Positions 1-17,341 of a DNA stretch of 64,000 bases are shown here, in pieces. The stretch's first letter is position 1, and each line of letters begins with the position of its first letter. The stretch is from Flaccisagitta enflata (taxonomy: Eukaryota > Chaetognatha > Sagittoidea > Aphragmophora): positions 56,048,001-56,112,000 of the forward strand of contig OZ231126.1 of the NCBI GenBank assembly GCA_965153355.1, written 5' to 3'. The notes beneath the pieces are model-generated. The model saw only the letters and a program-made list of their open reading frames with translations. It ran no database searches and was not told where the DNA came from. Both the position numbers and the translations under genes were made by a program.

Positions 1-138
1 AATGGATTCTAAATCACTTTGCTATGACTCTGGATTTCAAAAGCGGGGCCTCAAGACTTCTCCAAAATCGTCTTGATAGAGACGCAGAAAAAAAAGGAAA
101 GCGCCCCTGCGCCTGTAAATGATCTTCTCGCGGCCCGA

Positions 139-193
<55 letters not shown>

Positions 194-197
194 ATGG

Positions 198-264
<67 letters not shown>

Positions 265-272
265 ATTGTTGT
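139..272. repeat. (TTG)n microsatellite
   Basis: Nearly pure trinucleotide array with one interruption. The A2 counterpart at 19693-19891 is longer and has TGC units. The long cysteine, valine or leucine runs it encodes are not protein. Confidence 0.95.
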
Positions 273-327
273 TGTAATTCTTTTGTTGTTATTGATTTGT
301 TCTTAAAGCATTCAGTGTCTCTTATTT

Positions 328-598
<271 letters not shown>

Positions 599-654
599 CG
601 AAAGTCTAAAGAGTAAGTTAGAATTGAAGACGGTCAAATCGACGCACTTAGGCA

Positions 655-677
655 AATAGACAGACATGATAACAGAC

Positions 678-716
<39 letters not shown>

Positions 717-747
717 AACACAGGCAGACAGAATAACAGACATACGT

Positions 748-826
<79 letters not shown>

Positions 827-945
827 AAGACAGACAGACACACAGTCAGACAAACAGACAGACAGACAGGAAAGAAGACAGACTGACAGATAGACAGACA
901 GATAGACAGACAGATAGACAGACAGACAGACCGACACACAAAGCC
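655..945. repeat. (GACA)n microsatellite
   Basis: Imperfect tetranucleotide array. The A2 counterpart lies at 20212-20495 with more CACA interruptions. Confidence 0.9.
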
Positions 946-1858
946 ACAGACACACAAAAAGTCAGCCAATCAGTGAAAAAGAACGATTTGACAATCACAC
1001 ATTAAGAAGATGGCCCAAGTAGATTGTGAAATAGCCTTTTCAACACACACTCACACAAACACAATCGGAATGGACTCACGCCCAGGTCAGCGCACGTGGA
1101 CTCGTAAACGAAGGTTTACCACTCCATAGACTCGAAGACATCACCACACACTCAGTGGCTCGTCGCGATCACGGAGTAACACATACCGTTACTGGCTACT
1201 GCGTGCATCGGGTGACACGCCAAGGATGCGCGCATGCAGTGTACACTGTACATCTCTTTTCGGTGTTTTTTTTTTTTCTTTAACGGTAAAAAAAGTTTTG
1301 ATAGTGAATGATAGAAGTGAAAGAAAGGTTCGTGCTCATCAGAAGGGAAAATGAGAAAAGAGTAAAAATCATTAGGAAAAGATGATCGCCTTTTTTGGAA
1401 TTTGAATTTGATTCCCTTTTTCTATTTCATCTCCTTCTCGTTTCTGCTTCTTCTTCCTCTTCTTCATCTCCTTCTCATTTTTTCTTCTTCCTCATCATCT
1501 TCTTCTTTCTCCTTCTAATTCTTCCTCTCCTCCTGCTTTTTGGAAATTCTTCGCCGTTCGACGCATTTCGAGGCGCTAATCATCTCGAATATCATACATT
1601 TCACAGCCATTAAATATCCATTTTCTTTTTCAGTTCAGTATGTTACGGATGAAAGTCTTGTATCTCCATTCTAGCATTCGTAAGCATTTGTAAGCATTCA
1701 TTTCCCACCATGGTTACTTTTTTTTCTTCGGGGGGTGGGGGGGGGGAGTTCACACTTTCTGCATACCAGATGCTGAACAAGTTGCTCGTGTCCGTGCCTG
1801 TTGCCATTACAAATAAGAATCATCCGGCCAAAACTGAATCAGACCGGGGCAAGGATAA

Positions 1859-2113
1859 GGGGGCGTTTCTAGTCAGAGACAATCGCGTTTTGAAAGGGCC
1901 ACTCGGTCGCTCGCTATGTTCATTTGCTTGCATCGCTCACTCCGCTCACTCGCTCCGCAGCACTCCGCTTTGCTCGCTTGCTCCGTTCACGGGCTCGCTC
2001 ACTCACTTCGCTCACTCCCTCGTAGGACAGTTGAAATTCTTGTATATGTGTTCAAGCTGTTATCGCGTTTCACGGGAACAAAGGCGTTTTTAGCGCTCAC
2101 TAGAAACACGCCC
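1859..2113. mobile_element. PIF/Harbinger-like MITE (TAA target duplication)
   Basis: This 255-bp element has terminal inverted repeats (GGGGGCGTTTCTAGT; other end GGGCGTGTTTCTAGT) and is flanked by TAA on both sides. Block A2 shows the empty site with a single TAA. A 3-bp TAA duplication and G-rich termini fit the PIF/Harbinger superfamily. The core is a degenerate run of GAGC/GCTC motifs that produces misleading open frames. Related copies lie at 29067, 32164 and 39025. It carries no transposase and is non-autonomous. Confidence 0.8.
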
Positions 2114-2541
2114 TAACTACGACTACCCATTCATTCTTCTTCAACTCCGCTGCTCACTCTCCGTGAAAGTCTAAGATAAAGCATTTTACCCCCCTCCCCC
2201 TCCAATCTCACCAGTCATCCTCTCTCTCCTCTCCCCCCCCCCACACCTTCTCACGCCCTCAACTTACCCCCATTTTGCCCTCCATTCGCTCGACTCAATT
2301 CGTCCAGAATAACACACTCGCCCGGGCTTTTTTTTTTTCTTTCTTTTTTTTTTGCGCTTGTATTAGCTCATCATCAAACTTTCTTTCTCCGTCAAAAGAA
2401 AAAAAAGAGAGATGAAGAGATGATTATCTTCACCATTTTTGCCAGAAAATAGTATTTAGCGGCTTAATCGCTCTCCCGATGCTCATTTTTTCTCTTTCTG
2501 TCTTTTTGCCATTTGCGTAGTTACAGAACCATCTATGGGGG

Positions 2542-3118
<577 letters not shown>

Positions 3119-3269
3119 ACTCACTCGAGTGAATATTCACTTTCACTCTCTTAACTAAAGTGAAAAACTTTATTCTGTTTTGCCTTTTTTTTCTGGGTAA
3201 AAATCATTACATCTTTACGACTCTTGACAAACCATTAAAATGCCAAAGCAATAAAATCAACGAATCAGA

Positions 3270-3418
<149 letters not shown>

Positions 3419-3725
3419 AACAGACAAGCAGACTGGGATAACGAAAAGAAAGAATGAAATAGAAGGGAGAAGAGGAATGAACGAGGGACTGGGTGAGGCT
3501 GAAAGGTCGCAAGAGAAAGAAACTGTTTCCGCAGCTTTATTGGTCAAATTCTGTCATGAGCAACGTCCTGAATGTTTTGCTTACTGCGCAACAATTAAGG
3601 AGGTGGCATGGCACAACCACCACTGCAATACCGAGAATTCCGTCCTAGTCTCTCAGACATGAATGAACGGGCTTATTACGAAAGAATCTTTTATTCCACC
3701 TACAGTCCCACACGGATCACAGCTA

Positions 3726-4701
3726 ACTATGGCAAAAAAGAAAACCGAACAGTTACTTCTTTTGCTCATAAATCCTTTGAAAATTTACCCAGTGTGCTGA
3801 AATTTTTACTGAAGTTACTTTTTAGTATCATTAAGCATCACTGAAAAAATCAATGACCTGCTCTAAATAGTTTGAGAATTAAACATTTTTTAAAAGTGCT
3901 TGTCAGAAGATAAGAAATTCAATGTACACACATAAGAATTTACTAAGAATGAATAAACAAACTTAAAAAAACCATACTAAATCTAGTCCGATTTTGATGA
4001 AATTTGAAGTGGAAGTAGACCACATTGTTAGCAGGCTGTGATAAAAATTTCATTACAAAACTCCGATTATTTTAGCAGAAACAGCAAGTTTTCTAAAACT
4101 TTTTTGTGGTTTTTAGAATGAAGTAAATGAAGATGAAATCTGAAATATAAATCGATGCTAAGGCCAGAGTTTTTTACCAATTATCATGATTTTTTAACTG
4201 GGAACTTTTGTACATATGATTCATCTCCAGTAAAATTTTTGTGAATATTAAAGCATTTTTAGTCCCTCAAATTGCAAAAATATTCTAACAGGTAGCAGAA
4301 TATTTCTTATCCTGAGAAAGCTTACAATCAACCAATACCTACCCCACTAAACTTTATCTGAGTAGATGCGAATTTTGCGTAGAATTAGTAAATATTACCA
4401 TCAGACTACAGTTCAAAAATCATGACAAAACTCCCAAAACTTTTTGCACAATGCCAATTTTACTAAAAATGGTATTATTTTGATTTAGGATAAACGTCAT
4501 CTCTGGCAGTCCAAAAAAGAAGTGACTTCAGTAAAAACGTGATAACGGCTAAAGTTTTCGACGGATTTTGATGAAATTTTAACCAGACATAGTCCGTATC
4601 ATGGTTATCATTCACTGTAAATTTTATGCAAATTGGTCAACATCTTCATACTTTTTTGCTCTCTCAAAAGTTGTTCGGTTTTTTTTTTTTTTTGCCATAG
4701 T
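3726..4701. mobile_element. TA-flanked MITE (Tc1/mariner-like)
   Basis: This 976-bp AT-rich element has inverted ends ACTATGGCAAAAAA, then an A tract of variable length, then CCGAAC. It is flanked by TA at 3724-3725 and 4702-4703. Block A2 has the uninterrupted site AGCTACTG, which proves insertion with a TA duplication, the mark of Tc1/mariner elements. There is no transposase frame. Confidence 0.9.
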
Positions 4702-5199
4702 TACTGTGTCAGCCGATCCTTTAATGACAATAAGACGACAATATCGTAGATATTAACGGTGAAATCGATGAGAAGACAATTGATCATGACCATGTCAACA
4801 TCAATGGCAACATCATTGATGATGAATACGCCATGAAGAAGTCAACGACAACAGCGAGATGGCGACGACGACGGCGATGTCAAAGTCAAGGACAAGGACG
4901 TCCGACAACGACGATAGCGACGACAACGACGACAATGACGGTGACGACCACAACGATGATTACGAAACAAATCAGTGGAGATCCTCTACTCTGAGGAATT
5001 TCCTCTCCTCGGAAAAGTTTCCCCACAAACAAGTTTTAAGTGAGTGATAATGTTTGAATACTCATACGCCCTCTTGTTTACACTCACTCACTTTCACCCT
5101 TTGAAGTTAGCCGGTCACGCCCGCTCTAGCAATCCCCGTTGAACAAGAGACGGATAGAAGGGGAGAGACAGAGAGAGGTAAGTTAAGGAAGCAAAGGTG

Positions 5200-5395
<196 letters not shown>

Positions 5396-6449
5396 ACCCA
5401 CAGACAAAGAGACAGAGGGTAGTGTGAAATGGTTCACCCGATAAGAATTTACGGTTGCTGATGTAGGTTAATTAAATTCGTTGGCTAGTAACTCGGATCA
5501 CAGCTCATTGCTGTATTTACTTTCTAATTATTCATCCATAGAGTTATCAATTATGCTTCAACGCAAACGTTGTACAATAACGTATGGAATATCCCTTATC
5601 TAGCCACTATATTTTTTTTTATCTAATCATTCATTTCTGTCAGTGTATCAGGCAATGGCGAAGAGGAAGAGAAGAAGAGAGACAAGAGGCGGAGGACATT
5701 GAGTAGAAGAAGATGCCGAAGGAGAAATGAAGGAAAAGAAGGCGGAGGAAAAAAGACAAGGAGAAGAAAAGACGAGAAATATCCCACCAGACGAGAGTAT
5801 TTGAGTCAAACCGGGTGGTCCGAAAGAAGCTACAAAAGAAGCCGCTAAATAGATGGCATAGAAAATGTGGCCAATTTCAAAACGGGTCCGTTCGAAAGTA
5901 TCAAATCACTTTGAATGTTTGAAAGAGACTTATTTGTTTCCTTGTATCCCAGACCTCGATTATTGAGGGCTCCAAGGGAACTCACGGCCATTTGAAAACA
6001 CTCGCGGCGGTAGCTTAAACGGAGAAAGAAAGTAAAAAAAAGCAACATAATAGATCAAAGCGCAAAATAGATTCGAGCTGCATTGAAATCGTTTCCAACC
6101 GGGCTTTTGATCATAGCTCTCAAATCCGAGAGGAATAAGTAATTCAAATAAGGAAAAAGAGGAAAAGAAAGAATGCAAAGAAATACAGAAACTCTCAAAC
6201 ACACTCTCACACACACACATTTATAACTACATTCATCGAAGCAAAGATCACTTACCAAGGACAAATAAGGGTCTAATTGATCGTTCTGACTCGATTTTAA
6301 AGTCCTTTTAAAATGTATAAAGCTTTATTTGAAGTGACATATTCTTCTCCCCTTTTGTGCTCTTTTTTCGGTCGTCTTCAATCTGGGTGATCTTTTTCAC
6401 TTTATTTTCCGTCTTCTTGTCTCATTGGTTGTGTCCTATTCGTTCTTAC

Positions 6450-7035
6450 TACCTAGGAAATAAGTCTACGTTCACCTATAAGAGGTGATAAATACATTTC
6501 TAGTAATCATGGGTAGGAAAAATTGGTGAGATTCAGAAACTGCTTCGAAAGATCTATCATTTTGGACCAATCCCATTTTTGTAGCTTAAAGCGTTTAGAA
6601 ATGAAAGCGATTTGAAGATGACTACCCATTTTTGAAAATGCAGAAAAATCAAACGTGAATCAGTTTTGGTGAGCGTAGAGTCTATCAACATGTAGGTTTT
6701 GGCATTGTTTTGGTAGATATACCGGGTCATCCACCTGAGTTGTCGGATTATGTTAAGCTTTTACTCACAGATGCTGAAAGTTATGTATTTGAAATTGATC
6801 TTGTCTAAAAAAGTATGTATTGACGTTTTTTGTGTCAAAATTTCAACCATTTTGGTCGAGTAGTTTGGCTTCAATGTGGATTTGAAGTTAAATCTTTTAC
6901 TTCAGGACTGAGCACATTTTCCAACAAATTTCAGGAATTGTACAAGATAACATCACAATTTTTTTTGAATTATTTGAGCCATCAATCCAAAAAAAGGCTT
7001 TGAATGATTGTCAGCTTTATGAGCAAAGGACTGTA
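6450..7035. other. AT-rich sequence, possible transposon remnant
   Basis: No gene seen. The right edge (CTTTATGAGCAAAGGACTG followed by TA) looks like a mariner-type terminus read outward. No matching left end was found, so the element may be truncated. Confidence 0.35.
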
Positions 7036-7513
7036 GTTAGCTGGTCGACTTTCGGATCTGTTGTTGGTGACTATCACTGTCTATCCTTTTTCTCTTAGAA
7101 GGTGAACGCTTAATTAGACGGTTGTAAGGCGCATAATTGTAAAAGGATTTGTAATAAAATGAGATTACAATGAGAAAACGGATTCTTTCCAAAAGTAGTA
7201 GGTTTGATTGTTTAATCCAAAGAAAATAGCCCAATTCATGAGCCTTATGCGTCCTTGCTTTTACTTTAAAAAGAGAACGTCTTATTTGTAAGTCTTTCTT
7301 CAACGAAGACTAAATGTGAACTAACTAAAGGCAGAGAGTCTCGCTCTGCGCAGTTGTTTATCTCATAAGTCATCTATACATTCTCGTGACTCCCGGCTTT
7401 CTAGCCAATCATGCATGACTATTATGAAATCATATAACCAATAATAGCCTAACACGTCTTTAACAAAGGGTTACGCAAGTCTATGGAAAATTCCCAACTG
7501 AGGCAACTTAACA
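7036..7513 (-). repeat. Candidate 3' LTR of the BEL/Pao fragment
   Basis: 160 bp past the integrase stop, the minus strand has a purine-rich tract (TTTTGGGGCCAG) directly followed by TGTTAAGTTGCC. This is the expected polypurine tract and LTR start. The LTR end is not certain. No 5' LTR is present. Confidence 0.5.
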
Positions 7514-7673
7514 CTGGCCCCAAAATTATTGTTTGCAATAATTTTCTAAATAGGTAGAAATCCAGGTCAGAGTCGAAATATGAACACTATTCACAGTAAG
7601 CAGTGTTGCGTAGTAAGCAGTCACAGCTCGACGTTGTATCTGGTTGTTGTCATTGAGATTTTTAAACATTGTA

Positions 7674-8673
7674 TCAATCTCTTGATCCAATGTGCTCGTT
7701 TTCGTCAGATGGTACCTCAAGGGGTACAATATGTTGTATCGGGCGCACAATTTCTTTTCCGTCGCAAATCACTTTCACGGTGCGAACAAGATTGTCACGT
7801 CCGACGACAGTTTCCAAAACTTTCGCGAGCGGCCAAGTGTGTCTCTTGGTATTCTCCTTCAGAAGAAGAACAATATCTCCTTCTTTGACGTTGGGGCAGC
7901 GTGTCTGCCATTTTGTGCGAGACTGAAGTGAGGGCAGGTAGCATTTCTGCCATTGTTTCCAAAATTGTTCCTTCGTCCTTTCCAGGTGTTGCAAGCGTCG
8001 CGTTGCGTCCAGTTGAACGTAAGGGATGTCGATTTTACCGAGCGGTCTTCCGTTGATCAGTTCGGCTGGTGTGATTTGGCGTGTTTCATCGCCCTTTAAG
8101 ACAGTCAGGGGGCGAGAATTGATGACTCCTTCAATCTTGGTGAGGACGACTCTCAACTCCACCTCTTTCAACCTTGCTCCTCCAACAACCTTTCTCAGCG
8201 GGGCTTTGATGGAGCGAACCAAGCGTTCCCATATGGCTCCATGCCAAGGTGCGAGTGGTGTGATAAATTCCCATTTTATGTGTGGGATTGCTTTCGATGC
8301 GGCCACAAACGATGTGCCATTATCGGAGTAGAGAACCGAAGGTGTTCCTCTCCTTGCCCTGAAGCACTCAAAGGCAAGAAGAAAGTCTTTTGTATCCAGT
8401 GATTGTGTAAGTTCCAGGTGTACTGCGCGTGTGACGCCGCAGGTGAACAACAGAATGTATCTTTTTTGCGCACCAGTTTTTGTGACATACAATGGACCAG
8501 CGTAGTCCATCCCGGTGTGCGTAAACGGTGGTGATGGAGTTGTTCTCCATTCTGGCAGGGGGGCCATTTGCTGCCCAGCCAATCTTGTGTTTGCTTTTTT
8601 GCAGGTGACACATGTTCTCATCAATTGAGACTTTACTGTTGCAAATCCTTTGATGATCCAATATTTTCAGCAG
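7674..8673 (-). CDS. BEL/Pao integrase fragment
   Basis: This open frame of about 330 residues is on the minus strand; the recorded start at 8624 is a TTG and the frame opens just after a stop near 8675. It contains the CxxC half of the zinc-binding domain and the DDE catalytic core: D in TGMDYAGPL, D in YSDNGTSF, and E in GAIWERLV. It ends with a C-terminal region of DUF5641 type (FWKQWQK, RTKW). TRAVHLEL, INSRPLT and the motif order are typical of BEL/Pao polyproteins. The frame has no internal stop. Upstream of 8675 nothing of RT or RNase H is left, so the element is truncated at its 5' side. It is a different family from the element at 40649-53822. Confidence 0.85.
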
Positions 8674-8724
8674 TACAGATCAGAAGCCAAATTATCCGAC
8701 GTTTCAACCATGCGGGCAGATTTG

Positions 8725-9105
8725 AAAGCGCACCTGAAACTAACACCTACACTCCCTCATCTCACTCTCACTCTCACTCTCACCATCATCTCCTCTTCCT
8801 CTCTTCCATCTAAGTGAAATCTCGCAAATACATCGGCGTGTTTTTTATTCAGCAGCGCGTCAAATCAAACAAAAGACCACCACAATTGCACCAGCTTTAT
8901 CCCAACCAAACGTGCCTCATAACAGACTTTTAGTCTCTCTCAAACCTCGCCGAAAAAGCCAATTTAGTGTCATTCGCCAAAGCGAATGTGAGAGAGAGAG
9001 AGAGAGAACTAAGACAAACAGATAGACAGAAAAAGAAAAGCAACGACATTTTAAGTTTCAAACCGACAAATGTACGGAGACGGTAGGACACACATGATGA
9101 CAACT

Positions 9106-9165
<60 letters not shown>

Positions 9166-9599
9166 TGTCAAATTTGATTTGGGCGATGATTACAACAAAC
9201 AAATGAACAACAAATAAATAGGAAAATAAATCTTTCGCCATCAACAACTGCTAAATAAAAGCGCATTGAGACAACAAAAGAACGTAAATGAGAGGAAATA
9301 AAAGAGGGCGACACAAATTCGAAAGAGAAAGGCTTTGGGGTTCGAATTCTCGTCTGTCCCGCTGTCTGTTCCCACTTGTCTGTCCTCTTGATTATTTTAC
9401 GAACCCACGGGGGGGGGGGGGGTAGTGAATCAGTGACTGTCTTTCAATTTTGGCATCGCCGCGTTACCATCAGCATTCTTGTTTTACTGTTTGTCACTCT
9501 TTCTTTTTGAATGCTTCAGTATTATGAAACATTTCCTTCTATATGTTTGTCTATTTGACAGTTTTTTTCCTATTTCCGTCTTCATGTCTGTCTATTCCT

Positions 9600-9600
<1 letters not shown>
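8725..9600. other. Non-coding, microsatellite-bearing
   Basis: Contains (TCACTC)n-like sequence near 8760, (GA)n at 8989-9006 and 9109-9162, and a G run at 9411-9421. No gene recognised. Confidence 0.6.
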
Positions 9601-11510
<1,910 letters not shown>

Positions 11511-12115
11511 CACTGTGCTTTTAAAAAAATTCTCAGTGGAAAGTCATATAACTGTGGGTTTTTCTGCATCTTTGAGCAGTATTGGGGTGTAAGAGCATGT
11601 AACTAGAAAAAACAAAATCATTCCCCGAGCGCTTTTTGAGTAATCTTCAAAATAGAAAAAAATTAAACCTATCTTTAATGCAGATTCTAATGAGTTATAT
11701 TGACTCATTTTTCCATTCCATATTGTTATTCTATACAAAATTTCCTTTCATCTGATAGGTCACACTATATGGTTTTATATAGAAATTAGGTTTTCATATT
11801 TTGAGCCACCATTACTTTTTTATGATGACTTAAAATAATTACAATTCTTTAAAAGTGTAAGAGTGCGACCTATCCCAAATGAAAAGGAATTTTACGTAGA
11901 TGCTTTACTATACAGAATCAGAAATTTAGTCAACATATCCCAGAAAATCTGCATTGAAGGTTAAGTCTATTTTTTCTGATTGAAAATCACTCAAAAGCGC
12001 TCTAGATGGTTTTGATTCTTATAACTATGCTCATCACACCCCAACACTATACACCAATGCAGAAAAACCCACAGTTATATGACTTTTCACTCAGAATTGT
12101 TTTAAAAGCACAGTG
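11511..12115. mobile_element. Long-hairpin MITE or foldback element
   Basis: The two halves are inverted copies of each other over nearly the full 605 bp. Both start CACTGTGCTTTTAAAA and share GTCATATAACTGTGGG further in. It is flanked by TCTT on both sides, a possible 4-bp target duplication. It has no coding capacity and the superfamily is unclear. Confidence 0.75.
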
Positions 12116-12196
12116 TCTTTGGTCTTGGCTCAGCTCATGTGGTTGACATTCCGTGCTAAATATTGTTGTCGATTGTCGAAACTTAATCATCTTTTT

Positions 12197-12545
12197 AGCC
12201 GGGTGCACGCAACTCAATAGCCCGCTTTGTCCGTCCGTCCGTCCGTCCATCCGTTGGTCCGTCCGTCCGTCCGTCCGTCCGTCCGTCCGTCCGTCCGTCC
12301 GTCCAATATCCGTCGTCCGTCATCCGTCGTCATCATCGCCGTCGCCGTCCGTAGTCCATCAGCCATCCGTCCGTCCGCGACCAATTTTATTCCTCAAAGT
12401 CGTATACTAAGGGTATACTAAGGGTATACTAAGTCGTATACTAAGGGTATACTAAGGGTATACTAAGGGTATACTAAGTCATTCTAAGTCTTTTAAGTCA
12501 TTCTAAATATATGTCTCGCACGCGACTAATAGGTGTTGGCCTTGT
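12197..12545. mobile_element. Second T-run element family, copy with (GTCC)n and 11-bp array
   Basis: It begins AGCCGGGTGCACGC after TTTTT and ends GGTGTTGGCCTTG before TT. Inside are (GTCC)n at 12229-12303 and an 11-12 bp array (CTAAGGGTATA) at about 12403-12480. Both ends match the insertion at 37343-37550, but the middle differs in array content. Confidence 0.65.
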
Positions 12546-13256
12546 TGCATCACGGGTCATTCGTAGAGGCCCCTGCTCAGTGGGCGACGGGGGAAGCCGT
12601 ATATCCGGCCTTGTTCTTTCATGCTGAAATCTGATCTCAACTGTATTTGTCATTTACAAACTCCCCCCCCCCCTTTTTTTTTTCCAATAAATAAGGCCTT
12701 TGGAGACTAACCGCCTTTACTAAGCAACGAGTGTTACATTTCCTAAGCGATCACGATCCCTTTCAAATTATTTCGCCTCAATCAAATACAGTGACGCTTC
12801 ACTTCAGCGCATTTCCAGGGCATTCATGCACAGTATACCGATGTCTGTCTGCTACAGGCTCCTGCCTCCTCTCACTCGATTTGGTTTTAAAGTGGTCTCC
12901 ATCTTTTTCAGTTTCACTCCATGCTCTCGATTGTCACTCACATCCCACTTTTATTTCAAAGTGAGCCTCGTGCGTGGAATAGCAATTCTTTTTTTCTCTC
13001 TATCTCCTTTTTTCCACCACGCGCCAGACATGATCCTCCGCAATTGACTGTCAAAGATGAAAATTTGTTTCAAATTGAAATTCAATTTCAGCTCTTTTAG
13101 AGAGAGAAAACCATTTCCAAGTTTTTATGGCTTTTCCGTGTTCTTTTCTATGGCCGCGTTTTGAAAGAAAAAAAAAATGCGTTTGATCGATAGACATCTT
13201 TCTCTCGTTTTCAATATCTGTCTTTCACGTGTTCTATTTCTGTGATTCTCGTTTTT
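12546..13256. other. No feature recognised
   Basis: Mixed sequence with short pyrimidine runs. Open frames are short, unsupported and without recognisable motifs. Confidence 0.5.
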
Positions 13257-13863
13257 GGGCAGCGGCCCCAAGGGAGACGACGTCCTGTAGAACACAGGGG
13301 GACTTTCGTTTGGCCGTTCGTTTGTTTGTCCTTTTGTCCCCCCCTCATCAGGCCCCTCAGACCTCAAACTGGCCTCTAAGACCTCAAATCTGGCCTCTTG
13401 GGCCTCAAATCCAGCCTCTCAGGCCTCAAACCTGGCCTCTCAGGCCTCAAATCTGAATTCTCAGGCCTCAAACCTGGCCTCTCATGCCTCAAATTAGGCA
13501 TCTTATGCCTTAAATCAGCTATCTAAGCCTAAATATATTGCTCTCAGGCTTCAAATCAGTCCTCTGACCTTGCAAGCCTTAATCCAGCTCTCTCAAGCCT
13601 CAAGTCAGCCCTCTCAAGCTTCCAATTGGCATTCTCAGGCCTTTCATCAGCCTTCTTAGACCTCAGTTAAGGCTCTTGAAGGGCTTCAGGCAGCCCTCTA
13701 TAGCATCTCATCCACATCAGACAGGGAGAACGAAAGTCCCTCTGTGTTCTACAGGACTTTGTCCCCTTTGGGGCCGCTGCCCTGCTTCCCCTCACTCCAA
13801 TTCACAATCACTCAAAGCAGGGCAACGGGTATCGTTGACCACATATTGCCCTTGGGCGACCTG
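13257..13863. mobile_element. Helentron-like element with internal minisatellite, copy 1
   Basis: It starts GGGCAGCGGCCCC immediately after a run of five T. A segment ending in CCTGTAGAACACAGGGG recurs inverted near 13740, followed by CCGCTGCCCTGC. Between these inverted segments lies a 20-21 bp tandem array (GGCCTCAAACCTGGCCTCTC type, 13345-13680). A tail containing AGCAGGGCAACGGGTA is shared with the copy at 36631-37166. It has no coding region. Subterminal inverted repeats, a central tandem array and insertion in a T run suggest a non-autonomous Helentron relative. The right end is approximate. Confidence 0.65.
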
Positions 13864-13913
13864 TCTATATCTGTCTATCTCTCGTTTTCTTTTTCTGTCT
13901 TTCTCGTTTTCTA

Positions 13914-14878
13914 CAGGGTGTTTCACGCGTTTTGAGGTTTAAAGAATCGACATAGCTTTTCTCCTAAAAAAGTTATTCCAATTCTGAAAAAAGGTCTGAA
14001 TAGATCTTGAAGTGCAGTATATTTATGTCACCAATTTTTTATATCTGCCCTTTTGAATATGCCCACTATGTCAGTTTGAAGAAAACAACCATATCCAGCA
14101 TGCATCTTTAATCCAGATAATTATGGCAAAAAAAAATGGAAACTACTTGTTTGTTAGCGTTTCACATCCAAGCAATAAGAAAAACATAGCAAAATCCATG
14201 ACCATCTTGAAGCTCTGTGAAAGATCTTTCCAATGAGACCTTGCTGGTTGTCATATCTCTATCCGTTTAGAAATGGCAGAAGAATGAAGACAGGTGGTCA
14301 AGAATTTGGAAAATCAGTAACACCTGATTTTCATGGGCTATCTTTATTGTAACATAGAAATTGAACAAATTGAGTTGGAAATTTGTTCTTGGCTCCATTT
14401 TATAGAAAATTCATGGCTCTTTAATTTGCTCATGGATATCAATAGCTAAGACAATCCTGAGTTCGTAATTGACAAAAAAAAAAGAGTAAAATTTCTCGAT
14501 GGAAAAAAAATTGAAAGGAGCATTTTTTTCAATTTGTGATTTTTTTCTTTAATCTTTTGCCATTTCTAAATGAATGAAGCTACAATGTCCTGCAACGTCG
14601 CATTTTGAAGATTTTTTGCGGAACTTTTAAACAGTCATGGATTTTTTGTAGTTCAGGCCAATAGTTGACCAGAAACTAGTAAAAGAAGTTTTCCATTTTT
14701 TTCTTTACCATGGTTAGTTAAATGGATAATGTTGTTTACTTTAAACTCCCGTAGCTCCCAAGCCAAAAAACGCAAATACAAAAAATTGGTGACATAAAAA
14801 AACTGCACTTCAAGATCTATTCAGACCTTTTTTCAGAATTGGAATAACTTTAAACCTCAAAACGCGTGAAACACCCTG
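13914..14878. mobile_element. TA-flanked MITE, CAGGGTG family, complete copy
   Basis: This 965-bp element has inverted ends CAGGGTGTTTCACGCGTTTT and is flanked by TA on both sides. The inner parts of the two arms also pair partly (around TTTAGAAATGGCA), so the whole element can fold back. It has no coding capacity. A second copy is at 29786. Confidence 0.9.
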
Positions 14879-14900
14879 TATTGCTGTATTTTTCGTTTTT

Positions 14901-15245
14901 GGGCAGCGGCTCCGAAGGGGTCGATGACCTATGCTTTCACACTTATGGGGGATTCTTTCCTACTTCTTCTACGTCCCCCTCCCCTCGGACTCAGATCCTA
15001 GCCTTGAGGCCCAAATTCCTGCCTTGAGGCCAAATTCCAGCCTTGAGGCCCAAATCCCAGCCTTGAGGCCCAAATCCCAGCCTTGAGGCCCAAATCCCAT
15101 CCATGAATCCCTAAGACTGGGATTTGAGCTAAACGCTGGGATTTGGGCCTCAAGGCTGGGAATTAGGCCACAAGGCTAGAATTTGGGCCTTGAGGCTAGG
15201 ATATGAGGCTATGTCAGAGGGGAGGGGGACGGAGGAGGAGGAGGT
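14901..15245. mobile_element. Helentron-like element, diverged copy with mirrored array
   Basis: It starts GGGCAGCGGCTCCGAAGGGG after a T run, like 13257. The 20-bp array (CCTTGAGGCCCAAATCCCAG) runs forward from about 14998 to 15095 and then in inverted orientation to about 15205. The flanking GTCCCCCTCCCCT is also inverted on the far side. The result is one large hairpin. The right end is uncertain. Confidence 0.55.
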
Positions 15246-17229
<1,984 letters not shown>

Positions 17230-17235
17230 TTTATT
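17230..17235 (-). terminator. Candidate polyadenylation signal of mnx
   Basis: AATAAA on the minus strand lies about 107 bp past the mnx stop codon. It is the first perfect hexamer downstream. No transcript evidence is available, so this is only a positional candidate. Confidence 0.4.
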
Positions 17236-17341
17236 TGTCCAGGATTGTCTTGGTTCTCTTCCTATTCATTTTTCTCCTTCATCTTCGTTTTCATTTCATC
17301 TTCATCCTCTACTATCTCATCCATCATTTCCTCCTTCTTCT

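Noticed and set aside
9345-9360. tRNA B-box-like GGTTCGAATTC
   Set aside because: No A box, no pairing acceptor stem and no cloverleaf upstream.
12229-12480. CRISPR-like regular repeats
   Set aside because: GTCC and 11-bp units without unique spacers, inside a eukaryotic element.
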